From Paraburkholderia haematera (GTDB lineage: Bacteria > Pseudomonadota > Gammaproteobacteria > Burkholderiales > Burkholderiaceae): a stretch of DNA of 64,000 bases. Positions 53,533-62,755 of the stretch are shown piece by piece. The notes under the pieces were generated by a model. The model made no database searches. It was not told where the DNA came from and saw only the letters and a program-made list of their open reading frames with translations. The DNA lies in NCBI RefSeq assembly GCF_905220975.1, contig NZ_CAJNBK010000010.1, positions 186,001-250,000 on the forward strand, given 5' to 3'. Numbering within the stretch: the first letter of the stretch is position 1; every line of letters starts with the position of its first letter. A program made the translations under genes and the position numbers.

Positions 53533-55487
53533 TGCGCCACCGGCGTGGTGTCGGTGCCGGGTTCGGCGGGTTTCGTCGAACGGCGCCCTAAGCCACGCTT
53601 CAGGTGGACCATCAGCAAGGAGATCGCCGCCGGCGTAATGCCGGAGATACGCGATGCCTGGCCGATGGTCTCAGGACGGAATTGCGTCAGCTTCTGACGC
53701 GCTTCAAACGACAGTCCTCGTACCTCGGCGTAGTCCAACCCCTCCGGCAAACGCGTACTTTCGTGCGATTCATTCCGCTCGATCTCATCGGCTTGGCGAT
53801 CGATATAACCCTGATACTTGATGCCGATCTCGATCTGCTCCTTGATCTGGGCGAGCAAAACGCTGTCTTCGGCCAGGGCTTCAGGCGCAGCGCATGCGCC
53901 CGCGCGCAAACCGCAGACGCCGTCGTAAGTCACGCCCGGACGACGCAGCAGATCGGCCAAGCTGTATTCGTGGTCGATCGGCTTGCCGAGCAAGGCGGTC
54001 GCCTCTTCAGCCGGTAACGTCTTAGGATTGACCCACGTTGTACGGAGGCGCTCTGTTTCACGTGAAACAGCATCGCGCTTGCGGCTGAATACGTCCCAAC
54101 GGACGTCATCAACCACACCGAGTTCACGGCCGATCTCCGTCAGACGCATATCGGCGTTATCTTCGCGCAGGCTCAAACGGTATTCGGCGCGGCTTGTGAA
54201 CATGCGATACGGCTCGGACACCCCACGCGTCACCAGATCGTCGACCAGAACGCCCAAATAGGCTTGGTCGCGACGCGGGCACCATGCGTCCTTGCCCTGC
54301 ACGTACAAGCCGGCGTTAATCCCCGCCAGCAAGCCTTGCGCAGCCGCTTCTTCATAGCCGGTCGTGCCATTGATCTGGCCCGCAAAGAACAGGCCGTTGA
54401 TCACCTTGGTTTCCAGTGATGCCTTCAGTCCGCGTGGATCGAAGTAGTCATATTCGATCGCGTAGCCCGGCCGCAGGATATGTGCGTGCTCCAAACCGCG
54501 CATCGAACGCACAAGTTCCAGTTGCACATCGAACGGCAAGCTGGTGGAAATCCCGTTGGGATAGAACTCGTTCGTCGTCAGTCCTTCCGGTTCGAGGAAG
54601 ATCTGATGCGACTCCTTCGACGCGAAGCGGTGAATCTTGTCTTCGATCGACGGGCAATACCGCGGCCCCACCCCTTCGATCACGCCTGTGTACATCGGCG
54701 AGCGGTCGAGCCCACCACGGATGATGTCGTGCGTACGCTCATTCGTATGCGTGACCCAGCACGGCACTTGGCGCGGATGCTGCTCGACGCGCCCCAGAAA
54801 CGAGAAAACCGGCACCGGATCCAGATCGCCCGGTTGCTCTTCGAGCTTCGAAAAGTCGATCGTCCGACCGTCGATGCGCGGCGGCGTCCCGGTCTTGAGG
54901 CGGCCTTGCGGCAGCTTTAATTCCTTGAGGCGTGCGGACAACGAGACCGCGGCCGGATCGCCGGCACGGCCACCGGTGTAGTTATTCAACCCCACGTGAA
55001 TCTTGCCGTCGAGGAACGTCCCGGCCGTCAGCACGACTGCTCGCGAGCGGAAACGAATCCCCACCTGTGTCACCGCGCCGACGACGCGATCCCCTTCCAC
55101 CATCAGATCGTCGACCGCCTGCTGGAATAGCCACAGGTTCGGCTGATTCTCCAGCCGATGCCGGATCGCCTGCTTGTACAGCAAACGGTCCGCCTGCGCG
55201 CGCGTAGCGCGTACCGCAGGACCCTTCGACGAATTGAGGATACGGAACTGAATCCCGCCCTCGTCCGTCGCAGCCGCCATCGCACCGCCAAGCGCATCGA
55301 CTTCCTTCACCAGATGGCCTTTGCCAATCCCGCCAATGGACGGATTGCAGCTCATCTGACCGAGGGTTTCGATGTTATGCGTCAGGAGGAGGGTCGTATT
55401 GCCCATGCGTGCCGAAGCCAATGCGGCTTCGGTGCCGGCATGACCGCCGCCAACGACGATTACGTCAAATTCTGTGGGAAAAAGCAT
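53529..55487 (-). CDS. mnmG: tRNA uridine 5-carboxymethylaminomethyl modification enzyme MnmG (GidA)
   Basis: 652 residues from the ATG at 55487. FAD-binding GGGHAG (13-18), NPSIGGIGKGHLVKEVDALGG, and the C-terminal helical region RISGITPAAISLLMVHLKRGL. It works with MnmE on the wobble uridine. It contains one perfect parS within its coding sequence (54054-54069). Its stop overlaps rsmG. Confidence 0.98.
   Translation of the reverse strand: MLFPTEFDVIVVGGGHAGTEAALASARMGNTTLLLTHNIETLGQMSCNPSIGGIGKGHLVKEVDALGGAMAAATDEGGIQFRILNSSKGPAVRATRAQADRLLYKQAIRHRLENQPNLWLFQQAVDDLMVEGDRVVGAVTQVGIRFRSRAVVLTAGTFLDGKIHVGLNNYTGGRAGDPAAVSLSARLKELKLPQGRLKTGTPPRIDGRTIDFSKLEEQPGDLDPVPVFSFLGRVEQHPRQVPCWVTHTNERTHDIIRGGLDRSPMYTGVIEGVGPRYCPSIEDKIHRFASKESHQIFLEPEGLTTNEFYPNGISTSLPFDVQLELVRSMRGLEHAHILRPGYAIEYDYFDPRGLKASLETKVINGLFFAGQINGTTGYEEAAAQGLLAGINAGLYVQGKDAWCPRRDQAYLGVLVDDLVTRGVSEPYRMFTSRAEYRLSLREDNADMRLTEIGRELGVVDDVRWDVFSRKRDAVSRETERLRTTWVNPKTLPAEEATALLGKPIDHEYSLADLLRRPGVTYDGVCGLRAGACAAPEALAEDSVLLAQIKEQIEIGIKYQGYIDRQADEIERNESHESTRLPEGLDYAEVRGLSFEARQKLTQFRPETIGQASRISGITPAAISLLMVHLKRGLGRRSTKPAEPGTDTTPVAQ
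54054..54069. promoter_or_regulatory. parS site 1 (inside mnmG)
   Basis: Perfect 16-nt TGTTTCACGTGAAACA, the consensus chromosomal ParB site. Confidence 0.95.
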
Positions 55488-55598
55488 CGCGGATCTCACG
55501 CCAGATCGTCGCGTGAGCCTTTCAAAGGAAAATGTATGGGCGAATTATAACGGGTTCGGTTTAGGCCCGAATTTCGGCCGAATGGCCAGACAAGAAAA

Positions 55599-55630
55599 AA
55601 GCGGTGTGTTTCACGTGAAACACACCGCTT
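55599..55630 (-). terminator. parS site 2 forming the stem of the liv-operon terminator
   Basis: AAGCGGTG TGTTTCAC GTGAAACA CACCGCTT is a perfect 32-bp palindrome (14-bp stem, ACGT loop). On the minus strand it is followed by TTTTTTC, giving a strong intrinsic terminator 33 nt after the livF stop. The central 16 nt (55607-55622) are a perfect parS. Confidence 0.93.
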
Positions 55631-55662
55631 CAGACGGCAGCAACCTGAACGAAATGGGAGCA

Positions 55663-56427
55663 CTAAGCCACTTTCTTGGCCAATCCCAGATATGTTTCGA
55701 TCACGCGCGGATTCTGCGCCAGATCAGCCGCGGGCCCTTCCAGCGCCAACTCACCCGTTTCAAGCACGTAGCCGTAGTCGGATATTTGCAGCGCAGCGCG
55801 TGCGTTCTGCTCGATCAACAGCGTCGCGACGCCCGTCTGCCGCAGCGCGCTAATGATGTGAAAAATTTCCTTCACGATCAGCGGCGCGAGACCCAGGCTC
55901 GGTTCGTCGAGCATCAGCAGATCCGGTTTGCCCATCAAGGCACGCCCCACTGCCAGCATCTGCCGTTCGCCACCGGATAGCGTTCCGGCTGCCTGCTTCC
56001 GGCGCTCTTTTAAGCGAGGAAAAAGCGTAAAGACCGGCTCGAGTTGATCGAGAAAGTTTCGATCCCCTGCCCGCTTGCGCCGATAGGCGCCGAGGACCAG
56101 ATTGTCTTCAACGGTCATCGACGCGAACAGTTCGCGCTTCTCCGGTACCAGGCACATGCCGCGCGCGACCCGTTTCTCAACCGGTACCGCGCTGACGTCT
56201 TCACCTTGATAGAGAACCGCGCCCTTCGCATGGCCCGTAGTCGGCAATGCGCCCATGATCGCGTTCAGCAGCGTGGACTTGCCCGCGCCATTCGGACCAA
56301 TCACCGAGACAATCTGCCCGGGCCGCACTTTAATTGCCGCGCCGTGCAGCGCTTCGACCTTGCCATAGCGGACCGACAAACCGTTCACGTCAAGAATTGG
56401 AGTTGCTGCATTCATCGTGTTCTCCAT
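55663..56427 (-). CDS. livF: Branched-chain amino-acid ABC transporter ATPase LivF-like
   Basis: 254 residues. Walker A GPNGAGKST, signature LSGGERQMLAVGRAL, Walker B LLMLDEPSLGLAP and the Q-loop and H-loop expected of LivF-type ATPases. The ATG at 56427 overlaps the fused livMG stop (TGATG). Last gene of the operon before the parS terminator. Confidence 0.97.
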   Translation of the reverse strand: MENTMNAATPILDVNGLSVRYGKVEALHGAAIKVRPGQIVSVIGPNGAGKSTLLNAIMGALPTTGHAKGAVLYQGEDVSAVPVEKRVARGMCLVPEKRELFASMTVEDNLVLGAYRRKRAGDRNFLDQLEPVFTLFPRLKERRKQAAGTLSGGERQMLAVGRALMGKPDLLMLDEPSLGLAPLIVKEIFHIISALRQTGVATLLIEQNARAALQISDYGYVLETGELALEGPAADLAQNPRVIETYLGLAKKVA

Positions 56428-58211
56428 CACTCCACCCCGCCCAGATAAGCTTCAAGCACAGCCGGGTCTTGCTGGACATCCTGCGGCAAGCCCTCTGCGA
56501 TCCGCGTGCCGAACTCCATTACCACCAACCGATCGGTGAGGTTCATCACGAAATCCATATCGTGCTCGACCAGCAACACGCTCATGCCTTCGGCCTTGAG
56601 GCGGCGCAGCAAGTCCGCCAATTGCAGCTTTTCTTGATACCGCAGACCCGCGGCAGGTTCGTCCAGCAGCAGCAAGGTCGGGTCACAGCACAGTGCGCGA
56701 GCAATTTCGAGAATCCGCTGCTGCCCCAACGCGAGGCTTCCCGCCTCGTCGTACATATGTTGCTCGAGTCCGACCCGGCGAATCTGCCGCGCCGCTTCGG
56801 CCATCAAGCGTGCTTCTTCAGCGCCGTTCAGCCGCGCAACACTGCGCCACACACCGGCATGGCCACGCAGATGTGCACCGATCGCCACGTTCTCCAACAC
56901 CGTCATTCCGGGCAGCAGCTTGACGTGCTGGAAGGTGCGGCCAATGCCGCGCTTGACGATTTCGCGTGAACTCAACGAATCGATCCGCTCGCCGCGGAAC
57001 GTTATTTCGCCACTCGTCGCTTGCAGCACGCCCGTGACCAGATTGAAGGTCGTCGATTTGCCGGCGCCATTCGGGCCGATCAAACCGATGATCTGCCCTG
57101 CTTTCACCTCGAAGCTGACATCGTTCACCGCGACCAGTCCGCCGAACTGTTTGCGCGCTTTATTCACCGTCAGCAGATCTTCACCGGCCGTCGGTTTGCT
57201 GCGTTGCGGCAACGGCTCCGCATGATCCGACAGATGCGCACGCGGCCCCTTCGGGAAAAACCGCGCGACGAACGGCCATACGCCCTGGCGAGCGTATTGC
57301 AGCAACAGCACCATCAGGATGCCGAAGACGATCACTTCGAAGTTGCCGTTCTCGCCAAGCAGCTTCGGCAGCAACGTTTGCAGATAGTCCTGCAACACCG
57401 TCAGAATCGCCGCACCGAGCACCGCGCCCCAGACATGCGACACGCCACCCACCACCGCCATGAATAGAAACTCGATACCGTGATTCAGACCGAACGGCGT
57501 CGGATTCACCGCACGCTGCAAATGTGCGTACAGGAAGCCTGAGATCGACGCCAACACCGCGGCATAGACGAAGATCACCACACGCATCCACGCCGTGTTG
57601 ACGCCCATTGCCTCGGCCATCATGCCGCCACCGCGCAAGGCACGGATCGCCCGCCCCGGCCGGCTATTAAGCAGATTTTGAACAGAAATCACCGCGCCGA
57701 GCACCACGATCCAGATCAGGTAATAGATATGGCGGCCGGACTCCAGGTTGATGCCAAAGACATTCAGCACTGGAATTCCGTTGATGCCGTCGTACTTGCC
57801 GAGCATCTCCAGGTTGCCGAACAGATAGAACAGCGCGAGCCCCCACGCGATCGTGCCGAGCGGCAGAAAGTGACCCGACAGCCGCATCGTCACGAGTCCG
57901 AGCATCAGCGCAATCAACGCCGTCACCACCACGCCCGCGATCAGCGCGAGCCACGGCGACACGCCATACGCCGTCGTCAGATACGCGGTCGCATAGGCGC
58001 CGATGCCGACGAACGCCGCCTGCCCGAAGCTCGTCATCCCGCCGATACCCGTCAACAACACGAGACCGATCGCGACGATCGAATACAGGCCGATGTAGTT
58101 GAGCAGCGTCACCCAGTACTCGGGCACGTGAATCGGGTGCGGCAGCACCGGCAACGCGAACAGCACCACGAGGAACAACCAGAAGAACTTGTTTTGCATG
58201 ATCCGTTTCAT
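56427..58211 (-). CDS. Fused branched-chain amino-acid permease-ATPase (LivM-LivG)
   Basis: 594 residues. The first ~320 residues are a LivM-type permease (GIGGMTSFGQAAFVGIGAYATAY), then a linker, then a full LivG-type ATPase with GPNGAGKST, SLALGQQRILEIARAL and LLLLDEPAAGL. Together with LivH and LivF it would make a complete transporter. The fusion removes a gene boundary that is separate in E. coli. Four nt after livH. Confidence 0.97.
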   Translation of the reverse strand: MKRIMQNKFFWLFLVVLFALPVLPHPIHVPEYWVTLLNYIGLYSIVAIGLVLLTGIGGMTSFGQAAFVGIGAYATAYLTTAYGVSPWLALIAGVVVTALIALMLGLVTMRLSGHFLPLGTIAWGLALFYLFGNLEMLGKYDGINGIPVLNVFGINLESGRHIYYLIWIVVLGAVISVQNLLNSRPGRAIRALRGGGMMAEAMGVNTAWMRVVIFVYAAVLASISGFLYAHLQRAVNPTPFGLNHGIEFLFMAVVGGVSHVWGAVLGAAILTVLQDYLQTLLPKLLGENGNFEVIVFGILMVLLLQYARQGVWPFVARFFPKGPRAHLSDHAEPLPQRSKPTAGEDLLTVNKARKQFGGLVAVNDVSFEVKAGQIIGLIGPNGAGKSTTFNLVTGVLQATSGEITFRGERIDSLSSREIVKRGIGRTFQHVKLLPGMTVLENVAIGAHLRGHAGVWRSVARLNGAEEARLMAEAARQIRRVGLEQHMYDEAGSLALGQQRILEIARALCCDPTLLLLDEPAAGLRYQEKLQLADLLRRLKAEGMSVLLVEHDMDFVMNLTDRLVVMEFGTRIAEGLPQDVQQDPAVLEAYLGGVE

Positions 58212-58215
58212 CGTG

Positions 58216-59271
58216 TCACTCCTCTTCTTCTTCCGAGTGCGGGCTGGCCAGACTCCGCCACAGCAGCACCGGGATGATCAGCGTGAACACGATCACTTCC
58301 TTATAGGCGCTCGCCCAGAACGACGAATACGACTCCAGCAGACCGACGAGGATCGAACCTGCGGCAGCCAGCGGATAGCTGACCAGACCGCCGATAATCG
58401 CCCCCACAAAACCCTTCAAACCGATCAGGAAGCCCGAGTCGTAGTAGATGGTGGTCAAGGGAGCGACAAGGATGCCGCACAGCGCACCGAGGCCCGCAGC
58501 AAGCGTGAACGCGAGGCGCCCTGCCTGCGTCGTGCCGATGCCGACGAGGCGTGCGCCGAGCCGGTTCACCGAGGTCGCGCGCAAAGCCTTGCCGGAGATC
58601 GCGCGATCGAAGTACAGATAGAGCGCGCCGATCAACACCGCCGCCGTGCCGACCACCCACAGGCTTTGCCCGGAGATCGACAACGTGCCGAGGTTGAAGG
58701 TCGCGTCGGAGAACGCCGTGGTCCGCGAGCCTTCCGCGCCGAACATCACGAGCCCGAGGCCGACCATCGCGAAGTGCACCGCCACTGCCACGATCAACAG
58801 CAGCAGCGTGGTCGCCTCCGCGATCGGCTCATACGCGAGCCGGTAGACGAACGGCCCCATCGGAATCACGATCAGCAGCGTCAACGCGATCTGCGCGATC
58901 ATTGGCAGTGGGTGCAGGAAAACACTTTGCGTGAGCGCGTAAACCGCGATCGGAAACAGCAGGTATTTGCCGACCAGCATCACCAGCGTGCGAGCCGCAT
59001 GCCCGCGTCTTTCGGGATGCCGCGCGAGCCCCGCTATCTCGACGACAAAACATGCCGCGCCCATTGCCATCAGCAACCAGCACGTCGCCGGAAATTTTTG
59101 CGTCTGCAGTGCGGCGAGCGTCAGCGCACCGTACGAAACAAACTCACCCTGGGGGATAAAGATCACCCGCGTGACGGAGAACACCAGCACCAGCGCGAGC
59201 GCGAGCAGCGCGTAAATTGCGCCGGTGGTGACGCCGTCCTGCGCGAGGATCGCCGCAATTGATAGATCCAT
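58216..59271 (-). CDS. livH: Branched-chain amino-acid ABC permease LivH-like
   Basis: 351 residues, about eight to nine membrane helices, with the conserved GAIYALLALALVLVFSVTRV at the start and AAPLTTIYYDSGFLIGLKGFV. A glutamate-rich C-terminus (SEEEEE). Confidence 0.95.
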   Translation of the reverse strand: MDLSIAAILAQDGVTTGAIYALLALALVLVFSVTRVIFIPQGEFVSYGALTLAALQTQKFPATCWLLMAMGAACFVVEIAGLARHPERRGHAARTLVMLVGKYLLFPIAVYALTQSVFLHPLPMIAQIALTLLIVIPMGPFVYRLAYEPIAEATTLLLLIVAVAVHFAMVGLGLVMFGAEGSRTTAFSDATFNLGTLSISGQSLWVVGTAAVLIGALYLYFDRAISGKALRATSVNRLGARLVGIGTTQAGRLAFTLAAGLGALCGILVAPLTTIYYDSGFLIGLKGFVGAIIGGLVSYPLAAAGSILVGLLESYSSFWASAYKEVIVFTLIIPVLLWRSLASPHSEEEEE

Positions 59272-59476
59272 ACTTCCTCGTCCTGAAGCGTCGAAATCGA
59301 AACCGGGAAACAGTCATGGCAGCAAAACCCGCAGCCGGCCACCAACCTGCAATGCCTGAAAAGGCGACCGCCGCGCCGGAATGCGGCGCGGCGGTCGTCG
59401 CCATTGTCATCGAACAGAATGGCAATGCGGCGTCATGCGCCGCACGTTGCGCGAGAGGCGCGTACCGCTTTTGGTG

Positions 59477-60637
59477 TTAGTCGTTCTGCAGCTTCCACTT
59501 GCCGTCGACGATCTGCACGATCACGCGTGCGCGCTTGTCGAGGCCGTTGTGGTCGGTCGTGGTGGTGTTCATGATGCCGTGCGAGACCGGGAGCTCCTTG
59601 ATGTTTTCCAGTGCGCCACGCAGTGCCACACGGAACGCCTCAGTGCCCGGCTGAGCGGTCTTCAGTGCGACCGGAATCGCCGCTTGCAGCATCTGGCCGG
59701 CGTCCCATGCGTGGCCGCCAAAGGTCGCCACCGAGCCCACGCCATATGCCTTCTCATACGCGGCCTTGTAGGCTTCTGACGACTTTTTCACCGGATTCGA
59801 GTCCGGCAGCTGGTCGGCCACCAGGATCGGGCCGGCCGGCAGCAATTCGCCTTCGCAATCCTTGCCGCACACGCGCAGGAAGTCGTTGTTGGCGACGCCG
59901 TGCGTCTGATAAACCTTGCCCTTGTAGCCACGCTCCTTGAGCGTCTTGGCCGGCAGCGCCGACGGCGTACCCGCGCCCGCGATCAGCACCGCATCCGGGT
60001 TCGCGCCCATCGTCTTCAGCACCTGGCCGGTCACCGATGCGTCGGTGCGGTTAAAGCGTTCGTTGGAGACGATCTTCAGATGATGTGCCGCGGCCGCAGC
60101 GGTGAAGACGTTGTTCCAGCCGTCGCCGTACGCATCCGCAAAGCCGATAAAGCCAACCGTCTTCACGCCGTGACGTTCCATGTAGTCGGCGATTGCGTCA
60201 GCCATCAGGCTGTCGTTTTGCGGCGGTTTGAAGGCCCACGCGCGCTTCGCGTCCATCGGCGAGATGATTGCCGCCGATGCCGCCAGCGAGATCATCGGTG
60301 TCTTGCCTTCCGCTGCGGCATCGAGCATCGCCAGCGAATTCGGCGTGACGGTCGAACCGACGATGGCGTCGACGTGGTCTTCGTCGATCAGCTTGCGCGT
60401 GTTCTGCACGGCCTTGCCGGTGTCCGACGCATCGTCGAGGATGATGTATTGCACCGTCTTGCCGCCGATCTCTTTCGGCAGCAGCGCGATCGTGTTCTTT
60501 TCAGGAATCCCGAGCGAAGCGGCCGGCCCCGTGGTGGACAGCGTGACGCCGATTTTCACCTGCGCGAAGGCAGCGCCCGCGCCGCACAACAACGCCATCG
60601 CGATACCGGTGCGTACCCATTGCTTTGTCTTTTTCAT
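59477..60637 (-). CDS. Branched-chain amino-acid binding protein LivK-like, paralog 1
   Basis: 386 residues. Signal peptide (MKKTKQWVRTGIAMALLCG, cleavage near AFA) and type I binding fold: VKIGVTLSTTGPAASLGIPEKN, GFIGFADAYGDGWNNVF. About 200 nt upstream of livH, with a palindrome (60819-60832) and a hairpin (60674-60689) in its leader. Confidence 0.95.
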   Translation of the reverse strand: MKKTKQWVRTGIAMALLCGAGAAFAQVKIGVTLSTTGPAASLGIPEKNTIALLPKEIGGKTVQYIILDDASDTGKAVQNTRKLIDEDHVDAIVGSTVTPNSLAMLDAAAEGKTPMISLAASAAIISPMDAKRAWAFKPPQNDSLMADAIADYMERHGVKTVGFIGFADAYGDGWNNVFTAAAAAHHLKIVSNERFNRTDASVTGQVLKTMGANPDAVLIAGAGTPSALPAKTLKERGYKGKVYQTHGVANNDFLRVCGKDCEGELLPAGPILVADQLPDSNPVKKSSEAYKAAYEKAYGVGSVATFGGHAWDAGQMLQAAIPVALKTAQPGTEAFRVALRGALENIKELPVSHGIMNTTTTDHNGLDKRARVIVQIVDGKWKLQND

Positions 60638-61000
60638 GCAAGTCTCCAAACGCTTTGAAGCGCGTATCTGTGATCCGGCTCAAGAGCCGGGTGTCTGAAT
60701 CTAGTTATAGGGTCCGGGCGTGCCAAGCATGGTTTTCCCTGCTCGGCGTCAGTGCCTTCGCCGTTCTGGTACCACTCCCCTGCTGCGAACCATGACTGCG
60801 ATTTCTTATGCGCGAAACACTAACATGTTAGTAGTATTGCGTTCTGCATCATCCACGGTCAATAGACTGTCGCCCGAATGCGGGTTTGTCCTGAAACCGT
60901 CGGCTTGAGCTGCCTTTTGAGCGCTCATCCTTCACTTGACCTTCACTTGACCAACGTCCAACGCACTTCATGCATCGCCATTCATCAAATGCGGGCAATA
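60638..61000. other. Leader/intergenic region between the two LivK-like genes
   Basis: CCGGCTC-AA-GAGCCGG (60674-60689) hairpin in the leader and the palindrome ACTAACATGTTAGT (60819-60832), a possible GntR-type operator. No gene visible. Confidence 0.6.
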
Positions 61001-61031
61001 AAAAAGACGCGTCAACTGCACGCGTCTTTTT
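61001..61031 (-). terminator. Rho-independent terminator of the second LivK-like gene
   Basis: AAAAAGACGCGT...ACGCGTCTTTTT stem (12 bp, 7-nt loop) with T-runs. Confidence 0.9.
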
Positions 61032-61060
61032 GATGGGATTCCCTATTGCTTCGCCTTCGC

Positions 61061-62239
61061 TCAGTCGCCGGACAGCTTCCACTTGCCGCCGACAATCTCC
61101 ACCATCACACGCGCCCGCTGGTCGAGGCCAGCATGGTCGTTCGCGCTCATGTTGAAGATGCCGTGGGAAGCAGGCATGTCTTTTGTGTTTTCGAGTGCCG
61201 CACGCAGCGCTTCACGGAACGCGGGCGTGCCCGGCTGACCTTTCTTCAGCGCAAGCGGAATCGCGCGTTGCAGCAGCAAGCCTGCATCCCATGCGTGACC
61301 GCCAAATGTCGACACCGAGCCGGCACCATACGCGGCTTCATACGCGGCTTCATACGCGTGCTTGTACGCAAGCGAAGTCTTCTTGACCGGGTTCGAATCG
61401 GGTAGCTGGTCAGCAACCAGCAGCGGGCCGGCCGGCAGATAGGTGCCCTCGCAGTCCTTGCCGCATACGCGCAGGAAGTCGTTATTGGCGACGCCGTGTG
61501 TCTGATAGTACTTGCCCTTGTAACCGCGTTCCCTGAGGGTTTTTTGCGGCAACGCGGCCGGTGTGCCCGCGCCGGCGATAAGTACCGCATCAGGATTCTG
61601 CGACATGATCTTCAGCACCTGGCCGGTCACCGAGGCGTCATTGCGCGCGAAACGTTCGTTCGCAACGACCTTGATTTTCGCCAGATCGGCCGCCTTGCCG
61701 AATTCCTTGAACCAGCTCTCGCCGTATGCATCTGCGAAGCCGATGAACCCGACCGTTTTCACACCGTGATTCGCCATGTGCTGCGCGATCGCGGTGGCCA
61801 TCAGAATGTCGTTTTGCGGCGTCTTGAAGACCCACGCGCGCTTCGCATCCATCGGTTCGACGATGCTCGCCGCCGCGGCCATGGAGATCATCGGCGTGGT
61901 GCTTTCGGCGGCGACGTCGATCATGGCCAGCGAGTTTGGCACGACGGTCGAGCCGATCAACGCATCCACGTGATCTTCGCTGGTGAGCTTGCGCGCGTTC
62001 TTGACGGCCTGGGTCGAATCGGTCGCGTCGTCAAGCACGATGTAGTCGATTTTCTGCCCCGCCACTTCTTTAGGCAGCAGCGCGATCGTGTTCTTTTCCG
62101 GAATACCGAGCGATGCAGCCGGCCCCGTTGCCGACACCGTCACGCCGATTTTCACGTCCGCGAATGCATGGCCGCTCCATGCTGCGGATACTCCGGTGGC
62201 GACCAATGCCGCGCTCATCCAACGCAATGCCGACTTCAT
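61061..62239 (-). CDS. Branched-chain amino-acid binding protein LivK-like, paralog 2
   Basis: 392 residues. Signal peptide ends AFA near residue 27; binding fold closely parallel to paralog 1 along its length (VKIGVTVSATGPAASLGIPEKN, GFIGFADAYGESWF). It has an extra EAAY unit (YKHAYEAAYEAAYGAG where paralog 1 has YKAAYEKAYGVG), from a 12-nt tandem duplication near 61335. Own promoter region at 62240-62755 and own terminator. Confidence 0.95.
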   Translation of the reverse strand: MKSALRWMSAALVATGVSAAWSGHAFADVKIGVTVSATGPAASLGIPEKNTIALLPKEVAGQKIDYIVLDDATDSTQAVKNARKLTSEDHVDALIGSTVVPNSLAMIDVAAESTTPMISMAAAASIVEPMDAKRAWVFKTPQNDILMATAIAQHMANHGVKTVGFIGFADAYGESWFKEFGKAADLAKIKVVANERFARNDASVTGQVLKIMSQNPDAVLIAGAGTPAALPQKTLRERGYKGKYYQTHGVANNDFLRVCGKDCEGTYLPAGPLLVADQLPDSNPVKKTSLAYKHAYEAAYEAAYGAGSVSTFGGHAWDAGLLLQRAIPLALKKGQPGTPAFREALRAALENTKDMPASHGIFNMSANDHAGLDQRARVMVEIVGGKWKLSGD

Positions 62240-62755
62240 CCCGCTCCTCTATCTGCCCCGTTATTCATTTGAATTTAAATCCGCAGATTTAAATCACCGA
62301 CCCAGCGGTCGGTGAATAGCGAGTTTAGCGGACGAAAGTGCCGCGCTGCAAGCTTTTTGCAGGGTAGCGGCAGGCGAAATTGGACGTGATTCGGCGAATA
62401 AAAAAAGGCACCGAATTAGCAGAAGATTTGAATGGCGCTTTATGAAAAGCACAAATAAAAAGCGCTGTTGGATATCAATCCAACAGCGCTTTCGTCTGGG
62501 CACTGAGTGCCTCATTGTCTCCTCGTTCTCCACCTGCAAAATTCGTGGTGCATCAGAACTGCATGAAGATTAAACGAGCACTTAGCCGACTACAACTAGC
62601 AATTACCCTAGTGGTGCACTGCGGCACAAATTTGGGGCACGTTCTGTGCCGTTTTGGCCGTGGGACCACACCGCCGCGCAATGCAAGAACCAGCTTGGTC
62701 TTAAAGCGCACCAAATTATATCGGATGCCGAATCAATTTAGAATTCTGCACCACT
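62240..62755. other. Intergenic region upstream of LivK-like paralog 2
   Basis: About 515 bases. Direct repeats ATTTAAATC (62273-62281 and 62287-62295), hairpin CACCGAC/GTCGGTG (62295-62314), and a strong bidirectional terminator (62459-62492). No protein gene is evident. Confidence 0.6.
62459..62492. terminator. Bidirectional terminator between LivK-like paralog 2 and second livM
   Basis: AAAGCGCTGTTGGAT-ATCA-ATCCAACAGCGCTTT, 15-bp stem, A/T runs flank it. Confidence 0.85.
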
